Source of the DNA: JAVBLW01 sp031553215
GTDB lineage: Bacteria > Bacillota_I > Bacilli_A > Acholeplasmatales > Anaeroplasmataceae
Direction: 5' to 3'
Assembly (NCBI GenBank): GCA_031553215.1
Contig: JAVBLW010000017.1
Coordinates: forward strand, 27,639 to 91,638
DNA length: 64,000 nt
The position numbers were made by a program, and so were the translations under genes. Positions 34,918 through 44,600 of the stretch are shown here, piece by piece. Positions within the stretch are counted from its first letter, which is position 1. Every line of letters starts with the position of its first letter. The notes beneath the pieces are model-generated. The model was not told the origin of the DNA. It did no database searches and saw only the letters and a list, made by a program, of their open reading frames with translations.

Positions 34918-35241
34918 ATGATTGGTCAAAAGGTAAAAGTAATAATTGATAGGCCATTAGGCACATATCATCCTGAGCATAAAGATATGTATTATCCTAT
35001 TAATTATGGTTATGTTCCTGGTATTCTAGCTAATGATGGTGAAGAACAGGATGCTTATGTTTTAGGCATTGATATTCCAATTAAAGAGTTTGAAGGGATA
35101 TTAATTGCTATTATACATCGTTTAGATGATGTAGAGGATAAGTGGATTGTCGTACCAGAAGGTATTAATCTAACTGATGATGAAATATACCAAGCAACGA
35201 TGTTTCAAGAAAAGTATTTTAAAAGTAAAATAATAAGATAG
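34918..35241 (+). CDS. Short inorganic-pyrophosphatase-like protein
   Basis: 107 residues against about 175 for family I pyrophosphatase. VKVIIDRPLGTYHPEHKDMY, YPINYGYVPGIL and DGEEQDAYVLGID align with the N-terminal and central parts of that enzyme. The classical DGDPxD metal motif is DGEEQD here, and the C-terminal metal site is missing. A related short family exists in Firmicutes; its reaction is not certain. AAAAGGAG lies before the ATG. It forms a two-gene unit with the preceding protein. Confidence 0.7.
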   Translation: MIGQKVKVIIDRPLGTYHPEHKDMYYPINYGYVPGILANDGEEQDAYVLGIDIPIKEFEGILIAIIHRLDDVEDKWIVVPEGINLTDDEIYQATMFQEKYFKSKIIR

Positions 35242-35242
35242 T

Positions 35243-35273
35243 AAAAAAAATATGACAATTGTCATATTTTTTT
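35243..35273 (+). terminator. Intrinsic terminator
   Basis: A perfect palindrome ATATGACAATTGTCATAT between an A-run and a T-run. Confidence 0.82.
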
Positions 35274-35434
35274 ATTTATTAGGGAATTGTATCATTAAAA
35301 ATTAAGAATAATGACTTCGTTACAACATTTTATTAAAATATTTTTTTATAAAAACTACGCAAAACCATTACTTCATTAAACCATTTTCATACCTTTATAT
35401 CAATTAAAAAAACCTTCTTTCACTACTCCATAAA

Positions 35435-35443
35435 TGCTATAAT
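35435..35443 (+). promoter_or_regulatory. Extended -10 of tnpB
   Basis: TGC-TATAAT 25 bases before the tnpB ATG. The 35274-35434 part should hold the left end of the element; I see no gene in it. Confidence 0.45.
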
Positions 35444-35468
35444 TATAGTATAGAATGGAGGTGAAAAA

Positions 35469-36767
35469 ATGAGTTTTCTAACAATGAAATATAATCTAAA
35501 AATATCTAACGAAGAAAGATATTTATTAAGATTCTTATGTCATATCTCAAAAAACATCTACAATAGTGCACTATATGAATTGAGACAAAACTTCTTTACA
35601 AACAAAGAACATCTAATTTCATATTTTGAATTAAATAGTATAATGAAAAATAATGAGAACTATAATATCTTAAATACCTATATGACATTATGTACTAATA
35701 GAAATGCTTTCTCTAATATGCAAAAATTTATAAATCATAAAAACAAATCATACGCAAAACTTCCTGACTATCTACCAAATAAAGGCTATTATCCATTAAT
35801 AACTGATCAGGTAAGAATTCTAACTAGAGATTCTAAGAAATACTTTAAACTACCTCTATCAAATATAGTAAGAACCAGTAAGATATTTAATAATGAATTT
35901 AAAGATACTACTATAAAGGATTATCTAACAATCAAACAAATAAAAAATATAAATATCCCAATACCAAAAGAACTATATGATAAAGAAATCAAACAAATAA
36001 GGATCGTACCAGAATACAACTCTAATTACTTCTCAGTACAATTAACATACATTGACAATCAAGTGTCAAATTATCATGGTAATAAAACAATGTCGATTGA
36101 CTTAGGAATAAATAACTTAGCATCTATAGTGACTAGCGATAATGAATCCTTTATAATAGATGGTAGAAAAGCTAAAAGTATAAACCAATTATATAATAAA
36201 CAAACTGGAATCCTTAATAGTAAGAAACAACCTAAAACCCCTCTTACTAAAAGACAACTATTAACTTTAAGAAAAAGAAACCTAAGAATAGAAGATTACT
36301 ATAACAAAGCTACCCGTCAAATAATAAATCTAGCAATGCAAAAGCAAATAGGTGAAATAGTAATAGGTTATAATAAAGGGATGAAGTCTAAAGGTATTAA
36401 GAATGATACATTAACGAATAAACAAAAAGCAGTAATAAATCAATCATATGTAGGATTACCATTATTCAAATTTAAAACCAAGTTAGCACAACTAGCTAAA
36501 AGATTTAATATCAAAGTAATACTACAAGAAGAATCATACACCTCAAAATGTTCATTTTATGATGATGAGGAAATAGCTAGTCACATAGAATACAATGGAA
36601 AAAGAATAAACCGCCTTTTTAAAACAAAAGACGGTCATATAATAAATGCAGATATAAATGGAGCATTAAATATATTGAAAAAATATAAAACCGAAAGTGA
36701 TGAATTAATCCATCACTTGAGGAATAGCGGTCTAACAACACCTATAAGATTACAAGTAAGCTTGTAA
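35469..36767 (+). CDS. tnpB: TnpB-type RNA-guided nuclease (IS200/IS605 family, lone OrfB)
   Basis: 432 residues. The split RuvC nuclease has its three acidic positions: D211 in MSIDLGINNLAS, E354/E355 in QEESYTSKCSF and D395 in INADINGALNIL. The usual CxxC zinc pairs are absent; only the single Cys of TSKCS remains, as in one TnpB subfamily of Firmicutes. GGAGGTG lies before the ATG. No TnpA transposase is adjacent, so it resembles IS1341-type elements that move with a helper. Structured DNA follows its stop and may be the guide RNA region. Confidence 0.9.
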   Translation: MSFLTMKYNLKISNEERYLLRFLCHISKNIYNSALYELRQNFFTNKEHLISYFELNSIMKNNENYNILNTYMTLCTNRNAFSNMQKFINHKNKSYAKLPDYLPNKGYYPLITDQVRILTRDSKKYFKLPLSNIVRTSKIFNNEFKDTTIKDYLTIKQIKNINIPIPKELYDKEIKQIRIVPEYNSNYFSVQLTYIDNQVSNYHGNKTMSIDLGINNLASIVTSDNESFIIDGRKAKSINQLYNKQTGILNSKKQPKTPLTKRQLLTLRKRNLRIEDYYNKATRQIINLAMQKQIGEIVIGYNKGMKSKGIKNDTLTNKQKAVINQSYVGLPLFKFKTKLAQLAKRFNIKVILQEESYTSKCSFYDDEEIASHIEYNGKRINRLFKTKDGHIINADINGALNILKKYKTESDELIHHLRNSGLTTPIRLQVSL

Positions 36768-36800
36768 TATCTTATGAAGTAGAGGAAATGTTTCCTCTAG
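36743..36800 (+). ncRNA. Structured tnpB 3' end, possible omega RNA / element right end
   Basis: Two hairpins in series: ATTACAAG / CTTGTAAT (36749-36768, overlapping the stop, extendable by ATAAGAT / ATCTTAT with a bulge) and TAGAGGAAA / TTTCCTCTA (36780-36799). TnpB guide RNAs arise from the 3' end of the gene and the element's right end, so this is the expected place. It can also act as a terminator, though it has no T-run. Confidence 0.45.
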
Positions 36801-36814
36801 ATGATTAAATTTAT

Positions 36815-37738
36815 TTAATCACTTTGTTCTTCAGTATCAAAGAAACTAACTATATCGCTATATACAAATTCATTATCTTTTTCATTTAATATTTCATGTC
36901 TCATATTTTCATATAAAAAAGAAGTAATGTTTTTATATCCAACCTTTTTAAGTGTATTTATAGAATTATTAAAGCCTTTTTCTTTTCCGATACAAGGATC
37001 GTCAACCCCGGCTATAAAGTGAATTTTTAAACCTTGATTAGCAACTTTATATAAATCTGTTTTAGTCATTCTTATTATTAATTTATATAAAGTATTATAT
37101 CCAGATGGTGTAAAGTAGAATCCACATAGAGGATTATTGTTATAAGCATCCACATTATCCATGTTATATGATATCCAATCATTATCACTAGAAGGGTTTT
37201 TAATTATTTTATTAAATGGACCAGTAGTAATATTAGCTAAAAACTTAGATGGCTTATTCTTGAATTTTGATAGAATAGAACTTACTAATACACCTATTCG
37301 TGCACCCTTTTGATAACATGGTGCTCCAGATAAAACAACTTTATCAATTAAATTATCATGTTTCTGTAGATAGTTTCTAGTAATTATTGTACCCATACTA
37401 TGTGCAAAGATATATATTCTATTAGCTGGGTATCTTGATTTAATATAGTTTGTAATAAGCAATTGATCATTAACTAAATTAATATGACCATTTTTCTTTC
37501 CAAAGAACCCATATTTTTTATCTTTAGATACTGATTTACCATGGCCTCTTAAATCTGATAAAACAACTGAATAACCATTATTACATAGCGTTATTGCAAG
37601 TCTTTCGAATCGCTCTTTATGTTCACACATCCCATGGACTACTTGAATAATAGCTTTTGGGTTCTCAACTTCAAAGATTGCTAAAGATAATTCAATTTCA
37701 TCGACATTAGTAGGTATTGTTATTTCATGTTTATTCAT
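36815..37738 (-). CDS. Alpha/beta hydrolase, lysophospholipase/monoglyceride lipase type
   Basis: 307 residues. The oxyanion region is VVHGMCEHKERFERLA, the DLRGHGKS motif follows, and the nucleophile serine is in FAHSMGTII near residue 116. Asp in GVDDPCIG and His in NMRHEILNE complete a plausible triad. This is the pldB-like cytosolic lipase family. GGAGG precedes the ATG. It is convergent with tnpB and stands apart from the ABC genes upstream. Confidence 0.86.
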   Translation of the reverse strand: MNKHEITIPTNVDEIELSLAIFEVENPKAIIQVVHGMCEHKERFERLAITLCNNGYSVVLSDLRGHGKSVSKDKKYGFFGKKNGHINLVNDQLLITNYIKSRYPANRIYIFAHSMGTIITRNYLQKHDNLIDKVVLSGAPCYQKGARIGVLVSSILSKFKNKPSKFLANITTGPFNKIIKNPSSDNDWISYNMDNVDAYNNNPLCGFYFTPSGYNTLYKLIIRMTKTDLYKVANQGLKIHFIAGVDDPCIGKEKGFNNSINTLKKVGYKNITSFLYENMRHEILNEKDNEFVYSDIVSFFDTEEQSD

Positions 37739-37780
37739 AAAAGTCCTCCATTGTTTAATCTATTATAACCTTAAAGAAAT

Positions 37781-37810
37781 AAAAAAACAAATTCACCAAA
37801 ATGAATTTGC
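37781..37810 (-). terminator. Minus-strand terminator after the ABC exporter operon
   Basis: CAAATTCA / TGAATTTG with a 6-base loop; on the minus strand it is followed by T7. Confidence 0.75.
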
Positions 37811-38584
37811 TTATAAGTCTTTCCTTTTGAAAGTTAAATATGATAGGAATAATAATCCAATTGATAATAGAATACAAGTACCCATATATATATAGTTATA
37901 ATCATTATTATTTATTAAATTAGTTGAACAATATAAGTATAAAGGATTAATATATTTTAAGAAATTTAATTTATCTAATAAAGAAGTAATTACATTTAGG
38001 AAATACAAAAGTATAATTATTATCGCATTAATAGTAGTAGCTAGTGAGTTTCTTTTTAGTATGGAAGTAATAAATATGCTTATTGTGAAGAACAATAAAC
38101 AAGTTAACCACAAATTTATATTTACAAGTATTACATATAAGAAATGAGTTTCTTTATACGTCTTTAATGTTATTATATTCAGTATTAGATTAAGTACGCA
38201 AATACCTGTAATGACTAGTAGATTCGCAATAATCTTCTTAATATATATTCTTTTTCTAGAATAAGTATTATATATAAAGTCATGTTTATTATTAGGAGTT
38301 TTTGCAGTAACTTTATGACCTAAATTAGCACTATAAAATATAAATGGTATTGCGATATATAACATCATTACCGCGTAGATTCCACTTATTTTATCTATTC
38401 CGAATCCCGAAAAACCAAACATCGATTTTATTACATTTGGTAATGAATCAATTAATGCTTGATATGATGATTCTCCATCAATAACTTTAAATTCGGATAA
38501 TTCCGCAAGCATTAGAATTGATACTATAATCAGTAATATGATAGCTGATTTTATATGAGAGGTAAATTCTTTTTTTAATAGCAT
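37811..38584 (-). CDS. ABC-2 transporter permease
   Basis: 257 residues with six hydrophobic segments, the first at about 13-31 and the last at 232-250. A cytoplasmic coupling region NLGHKVTAKTPNNKHDFIY lies after the second. The frame is open to 38623, but the ATG at 38584 follows AGGAGGG, so that is the start. It is the last gene of an exporter operon. Substrate unknown. Confidence 0.82.
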   Translation of the reverse strand: MLLKKEFTSHIKSAIILLIIVSILMLAELSEFKVIDGESSYQALIDSLPNVIKSMFGFSGFGIDKISGIYAVMMLYIAIPFIFYSANLGHKVTAKTPNNKHDFIYNTYSRKRIYIKKIIANLLVITGICVLNLILNIITLKTYKETHFLYVILVNINLWLTCLLFFTISIFITSILKRNSLATTINAIIIILLYFLNVITSLLDKLNFLKYINPLYLYCSTNLINNNDYNYIYMGTCILLSIGLLFLSYLTFKRKDL

Positions 38585-38594
38585 ATTTTCCCTC

Positions 38595-39389
38595 CTATAG
38601 AATGTCTTCTGTTTCATAACCACGGTACGTGAAGTTAAGACAGAAGATAATAATAAATACAGTAGCTACAATAAAACTAGCTTTATATGAACCATCGATA
38701 ACAATATCAGAAATTTTAAAATAACTAAATGGATTTATATATCTTAATAATATTAAATCAAATAGTTCTTCAACTAATGATAATAAATAAAAACCAAAAA
38801 CTACAATCAATGAAATACTCATAGTTGTTTTAGGCTTCTTTATAAAGGCCGCAAAGACCATTGATATGGCAAGGAAGGTTATTTGTAAAAGAAGGAGACT
38901 AGAATTTATTTCGAATAATTGAAGTAAATTAATACTATCTTCAGTATTTATAAAGCTTATTAATACAATAGATAAGATATGAAATATTACATTGGTAATA
39001 ATTAATGATGTTACGCAAGCCATAATTTTTGAAGTCAATATTTTATGTCTTTTAATTGGTCTTGTAAATAGAAATTCTTGCGTTTGAAATATTTTATCAT
39101 TCGCAATTATTTTTACGCCCATTAAGGCACTTTGAATAGCCCCAAGAATCATAATGTATTCAAATAAGAATGCATAGAATCCAAGTGGTGTAAAAATAGT
39201 TTCTAGACTTATTCCTAAAGCCTTTAAAAAAGAATCAGGAAACGAGTTTAATGCACTCGTCACACTATCTTTATTTTCATAATAAGATGGATACATCGAT
39301 AAAAATATAACCAATATAAATGAAAGTATAAGTGTCCATAGAATTGTTTGAAATCGAACTTTTTTTAATTCTTCAAAATAGATTCTCAT
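38595..39389 (-). CDS. ABC-2 transporter permease
   Basis: 264 residues with six membrane segments, the first at about 16-33. The cytoplasmic loop IFQTQEFLFTRPIKRHKIL is the typical coupling motif of ABC-2 permeases that use separate ATPases. It overlaps the ATPase gene by 4 bases and ends 10 bases before the next permease start, so the three form one export complex. Confidence 0.84.
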   Translation of the reverse strand: MRIYFEELKKVRFQTILWTLILSFILVIFLSMYPSYYENKDSVTSALNSFPDSFLKALGISLETIFTPLGFYAFLFEYIMILGAIQSALMGVKIIANDKIFQTQEFLFTRPIKRHKILTSKIMACVTSLIITNVIFHILSIVLISFINTEDSINLLQLFEINSSLLLLQITFLAISMVFAAFIKKPKTTMSISLIVVFGFYLLSLVEELFDLILLRYINPFSYFKISDIVIDGSYKASFIVATVFIIIFCLNFTYRGYETEDIL

Positions 39390-40267
39390 TTATTATAATA
39401 ATGTAGGAAGACTTCTTCTAGATTAGGATTTTCGATTTGTAAATCACTTAAATCTAGTGAGTCTAGCTTATGTATCAAATTTGCCATATTTCCAGCATAA
39501 AGGAATGTTGCTTTAAATTGTTCGATTTCTAAATTCTTAATTCCTTCAATATTAAAATATTTCTTTTCTAATTGCTTATTTGATTCTAACACAATTTTCT
39601 TATGGGCATTTTTTAATGCACTTGCATCTACATCTGGAATTAATTCACCATTTTTTATTATTAATACATTATCACATAAATTTTGTACTTCATTTAAATT
39701 ATGAGAAGAATAAAGAATTGCAGTTCCTTTTTTCTTTTCTTCTTTTAATATTTTTTCAAATTCTAATCTACTAAGTGGATCAAGTCCATTTGTAGGTTCA
39801 TCGAATATTATTATTTGTGGTTCATGAAACAAAGCATTAATTATTGAAACTTTTCTTTTATTACCTAAGGATAAGTCTCCAATCTTTTTTTGTAAATCCA
39901 AATCTAGTCTTTGAGAAAGAGTAAGTATATTAGGATAAAAATCTACTTCATAGAATGAATTAGAATATCTAAAGAAATCAATTACCTTCATGTTCTCATA
40001 CATTGAGTTTTCACTCGGTACATATCCAACGAAAGTCATAATCTTTTCAAATTCTTTGGTTATATCTCGTCCAAAGAATTTTATTTCACCTTCATCTTTA
40101 TTTAATAAGCCTAATGCACATTTAATTGTAGTTGATTTACCGGCCCCGTTAGGACCAATTAATCCAATTATTTCACCTTCATTGACAGTTAAAGATAAAT
40201 CATTTACTGCAATAGTTTTTGAATAGGATTTTTTTAATTTTTTTATTTCTAGCACAGCTTTTGGCAT
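39386..40267 (-). CDS. ABC exporter ATP-binding protein
   Basis: 293 residues. Walker A GPNGAGKSTTIK, Q-loop region VGYVPSENSMYE (the Gln is replaced by Ser), signature LSLGNKRKV, Walker B IIFDEPTNGLD and the switch His in YSSHNLNEV are visible. The last 90 residues are a C-terminal accessory domain. AGGTGAT lies before the ATG. It is the first gene of the exporter operon. Such three-gene exporters often confer resistance to peptides or drugs, but no regulator is adjacent. Confidence 0.9.
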   Translation of the reverse strand: MPKAVLEIKKLKKSYSKTIAVNDLSLTVNEGEIIGLIGPNGAGKSTTIKCALGLLNKDEGEIKFFGRDITKEFEKIMTFVGYVPSENSMYENMKVIDFFRYSNSFYEVDFYPNILTLSQRLDLDLQKKIGDLSLGNKRKVSIINALFHEPQIIIFDEPTNGLDPLSRLEFEKILKEEKKKGTAILYSSHNLNEVQNLCDNVLIIKNGELIPDVDASALKNAHKKIVLESNKQLEKKYFNIEGIKNLEIEQFKATFLYAGNMANLIHKLDSLDLSDLQIENPNLEEVFLHYYNK

Positions 40268-40786
40268 TTTATCACCTACTTATTAGATTATATCATAAAA
40301 ATTATTTTTTATTTAATAAACTAAGATAATGTGAAAAAATCAATTTAATACGTAATAATGGGACTATTATAAAATAAACGCGAAATATGATAGGTGGTTA
40401 TGAATAAATAATTTTATGTTTTTAATACTTATTATACAAATTAGATAGGAATTCATATTTTCGACATGGAACGACACAAAAAAGAATATAAATATATTAG
40501 AATATCAATACTAATATAATTTAAATGTATTATTACATAGTTTAAGAGAGAAAAAATGCAAAAATAGTCTTGTATATTTATATAGGGATTATCCAAGTTG
40601 TTAATTGTATTCACTAATAATTGGAAGTGGATTAAAAATCTTTTTGGTTTTAGAACACATTTTAATCTTAATTGGTTGGAATGGTATTTGTGTGTTGTAT
40701 TCTTAGTAAGTTTGCGACCATTTTTAAGAAACACGAAGTAAGGCCTATTGATATAATCAAAATTAAGTGAAGGGAGGGGGATTGAA
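40268..40786. other. Gene-free stretch with tandem Spo0A-box-like sites and a coding relic
   Basis: 519 AT-rich bases between the divergent ABC operon and the InlB-type lipoprotein gene. I see two TGTCG-type boxes 10 bases apart on the minus strand (40460-40476). On the plus strand there is an open stretch of 51 codons without a start codon (40586-40741), rich in Trp and Phe, which may be the remains of a gene. A 93-codon minus-strand frame across the same bases is not convincing. Confidence 0.4.
40460..40476 (-). promoter_or_regulatory. Tandem Spo0A-box-like sequence
   Basis: The minus strand reads TGTCGTTCCATGTCGAA: one perfect TGTCGAA box and one TGTCGTT box, with starts 10 bases apart, the helical spacing at which Spo0A dimers bind. 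Confidence 0.35.
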
Positions 40787-41536
40787 ATGTGTCGGAAAAT
40801 ATTAGCTATATATATATGTTGCTTATTTTTATTTACCTTAGTAAGTTGTTCTGATTTAGGGGGAGAGACGTTCGTTTTAGAAAACTTTCATTGTAAACAA
40901 GTGGATAATGAAAGTATTGCTATTGGGACTTTAAGTGATGATTTTTCATCAAATATTATATTTGTTCCACAAGAAATTAACGGATATACAGTGAAAAAAC
41001 TCGGTTATACATCAGGCTTAGGATATGGTGGTTTTGGATATTTAACATCGATTTCACCCAAGAAGTATGAACTTGAGCGATTCTATTGCCCAAATACAAT
41101 TGAGGAAATCAATGAACGATATATGTATTTGGTTAGCAATCATTTAAAAGTATTTTACTGTGGTAAGGTATTGAATCTAGGAATACTTAATTCAGATGGT
41201 AGATCCATAGAATTATATGTTCCAAGTGAATTATATCAAGAATTTTATAATTCAATTTATGAGAATTGTAGAAGTATATTGAATAAAGCAAATTTGGTAT
41301 ATCTTTTAAATTATGAAACTGATTACAAATATTATTATATAGACAATTTTGATTATGGAAGCAAAATTGAGTATATACCACCAATTCCAAAAAGAAGTGG
41401 CTATGATTTTATTGGATGGTATACCGACGCAAATTGTACTATAGAGTGGATTTTTGAGGAAGACGAACTTCCAATATTAAGTGAAGATAAAGACTTTATA
41501 GAGACAAAATTATACGCTAAATGGCAAAAAAAGTAG
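40787..41536 (+). CDS. Lipoprotein with C-terminal InlB-type repeat
   Basis: 249 residues. A lipoprotein signal ends in the lipobox LVSC near residue 21 (IYICCLFLFTLVSCSD). The middle has IFVPQEINGYTVKKLG, a BspA-like strand, and the last 60 residues match the InlB B-repeat pattern (RSGYDFIGWYTDANC, TKLYAKWQ). It is the second member of the family seen at 16951 but is lipid-anchored instead of helix-anchored. A G-rich AGGGAGGGGG lies before the ATG. The large secreted protein follows after 73 bases. Confidence 0.75.
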   Translation: MCRKILAIYICCLFLFTLVSCSDLGGETFVLENFHCKQVDNESIAIGTLSDDFSSNIIFVPQEINGYTVKKLGYTSGLGYGGFGYLTSISPKKYELERFYCPNTIEEINERYMYLVSNHLKVFYCGKVLNLGILNSDGRSIELYVPSELYQEFYNSIYENCRSILNKANLVYLLNYETDYKYYYIDNFDYGSKIEYIPPIPKRSGYDFIGWYTDANCTIEWIFEEDELPILSEDKDFIETKLYAKWQKK

Positions 41537-41609
41537 TATGAAGAAGTTTTTTTTCACTAAAATTTAAAAACATAATTTAAATGAAATTTAGTACGAAAGA
41601 GGGGAAAAC

Positions 41610-44600
41610 GTGAAGAAATTTAAATATGTAATACTTAAAATGTTTGTACTGGTTATAGGATTGGCTATATCGCTATGCCTTGTAGCAAATGTATCGGCAG
41701 CGACTGTAACTAATGGTAATTTAACACTACATGAACAAACAAAAGTTTATAGTTCAAATAATTCTGACTATTTTAACGGATGTGAAGATTATGCAAATTA
41801 TGTAAATCAAGCTCCGGAAATTACTGTGCTTACTCATGGACTTGGATCGAAGGCTTGTTACTGGAGTAATGACATTTCTGTTAATAACGGTGATGAATTA
41901 GCATATAATTCGAAATCATTAATTGATAAAATATATCAAAAATTAAATGGAAATGTATTAATATATTTTGCTCATTGTGATAGTCCAACATCATTTCAAT
42001 TAACTCAATTGTCAAGAACTATGACAGAAATTAAACAAACTGAAAGACTTGATGACGTATCAAAACATATTATCTTAATCTATGAAAGTTCAATAGCTAA
42101 TGCATCAAATAATGATGTTTATAATGAGTTTGAATATGTATTGGATACGATATCAATGCAATATAAATCATTAACTGGAGTATTGCCAGTTTTAAATCTT
42201 GTTGGCCATAGTAGAGGTGGAGTTACAAATATTATGTATGCAACGGAACATCCATATAATGTGTCATCTATGTATAGTTTAGGTACGCCATTTAATGGTT
42301 CTGCGCTTGGTGGAATAGATGCAGTCTTAAAAATGCTTGGATATTATGATGAGTCAGCTGGTGCTTTAATTCCTGGAGTTCAAAGTTTACTGGATTACAA
42401 TGAAGCAGTTAATATAAGAAATGCATGGAATAAGGCATATAAAGCAGATGTAAATATGAATGTTGTTGCCTATGGTTCTATGACTTCTATTGATTACATA
42501 GAAGCAATGCTTTATGATGCAGCTAACGGAAACAGTGAATATGCAGATTTAATTAAACCATATATGAATATTTTAAAAACAGTTTTAAATGTAGTAAGAA
42601 AAAATGCAAATACAACTGGAACAGTGCTTGATTTTGTGCGTGGAATTGCAAGGGTATCAAATGCATTTGGAATTAATTTATACGATAAAGTATTAAGTTT
42701 TGTTAGTTCAGATCTAGAGGGTAGTGTTACTTATGAAGAAGGTCAAAAGATTTTAAGCTTGTATAATGTTATAAATGGACAAGCTGTTATAATGGACGAT
42801 TTATTTATTGATTTGAATTCACAACTTGGTTACGGTTTTAAAGATGGTGTTGAATTTAATGGATTTAAACGCTATGTTAAAATTTTTAATGTTGAAGATT
42901 TAACTGCAAATAGATCTATTCCTAATATGCCAGCTGTTGTACATAATTTGGAAACAATGAATGAAACATACACAAATGAAATATCAAATTCATTAGTATA
43001 TGGAATCCATTCATCTAATGTAATCACACTTGGTGAAGATAGTACAACTGCAATTACACTTGTTGGCGAAAGAGCTTTTAAATTTAGCTCAAGTTACACT
43101 GGAACAAGAAAATTTACCGCTAGTGGTACTAGTATTAAAATATATATGTATAATTCTACTAATGGTCTAGATCTTCTAACTGAAGCTCAAAATACTATTA
43201 CGTTTGAGTTCCAAAGTAATCAAAAGTACATGATTGTTGTTGGTAGACAAACTAAAGGTTCTGTCAATGTATCTTTCAATTTGTTAGATGTATTATCCTT
43301 AGGAGATAATATTTTACAATTATCACCAGGTAGTCAAAGAGTTTTTAAGACTACTATAGGAGATTCTGGATATTATTTGGTTTCCTCAAGTACTAGCTTA
43401 GTAAAGGTAACTGGAGCAACAAATTATGCTACGGGTCAATATTATGCATATTTCCAAGCGGGAACAACAAGCTATATTTATCTAACAAATACTGCTTCAT
43501 ATAATGTGACGGCAAATCTCTCCATATCTGAGCCAGAGAGTATTGAAATAGAAGATGAACAATTTACTGTAGGTTCTACACAAAAAGTAATGGAATTTAC
43601 TAACCCATATAATCAATCAATACAATATAAATTAAAGATAGATTGGACAAGTTCAACTTCGAAATCTGCTGCGATATATAATCAATCAAATTCTTCGATT
43701 GCATCGGTTATTTTAAGTAGTAAAACAAATACATACTCATTTACTTTGGGAGCTAATCAACGTTGTTATATTATATTCTCTGATAATGCAAGTACAATAA
43801 AAGCTAATTTATCTGTTAATACTGTCCAACTAAGATGGAAAATTAATGGGACGTATTCCGACACATCGACAACATTGGCTAGAAACAACATATATACTTT
43901 AGATTTAGTATTGTATTCTAATGGAAAAGAATTGGATCATTATTCTAGTTGGGCATGTACTCAAAATTCATCATATTTTAGTCTTTCTTATGGTCGATTA
44001 GGTATTAGCTATAATGCATTAATCGGGTATGATATTGTAATTGTCCCAACAGTGGCAGCTGAGTATTTATTAACAATAACTATTGGGTTTGACAATCAAT
44101 TTTCATATGCTATTTCAAATGGTGATACAATAAATTTACATTGGAATATTGCATTGTATAGTGCGGATAGTTTACAAGGAATTAAGATATCGATAGTAAG
44201 TGGGGGAAAAACATTTAATATAACACTTATAGCTACGAATGGTGTGCTAAATCTTCGTGACTATATATCAGAAACTACTGGTACAAGTACAATTTATGTA
44301 ACAAGTGTAATTATATCTGGTAAAACTTTTTACAATGGTGAAAATTGCTTGGATGTTGGAAGTTTATCGGTTAATAACTTATATGGCGGAGGAAGCGGGA
44401 CATCTTCGTCTCCGTATACAATTTCTTGTTATAGACACTTAAATAATATAAGAAAAAATACATATTCATATTATAAATTAACATCTAATATTGATTTGAG
44501 TGGTAAAGGTGATTGGGATTCAATTCCATCATTTAATGGTAATATAAATGGAAATTATTATACAATTCAAAATATGAGTGTAAATGTTGCTGTTAGTGGT

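Noticed and set aside
34918..35241. Truncated pseudogene of a normal inorganic pyrophosphatase
   Set aside because: The gene has a good binding site, a clean stop and a terminator, and short homologues exist; I treat it as intact.
40453..40734. 93-codon open frame on the minus strand in the gene-free stretch
   Set aside because: No ribosome binding site, composition typical of antisense of AT-rich DNA, and no recognisable domain.
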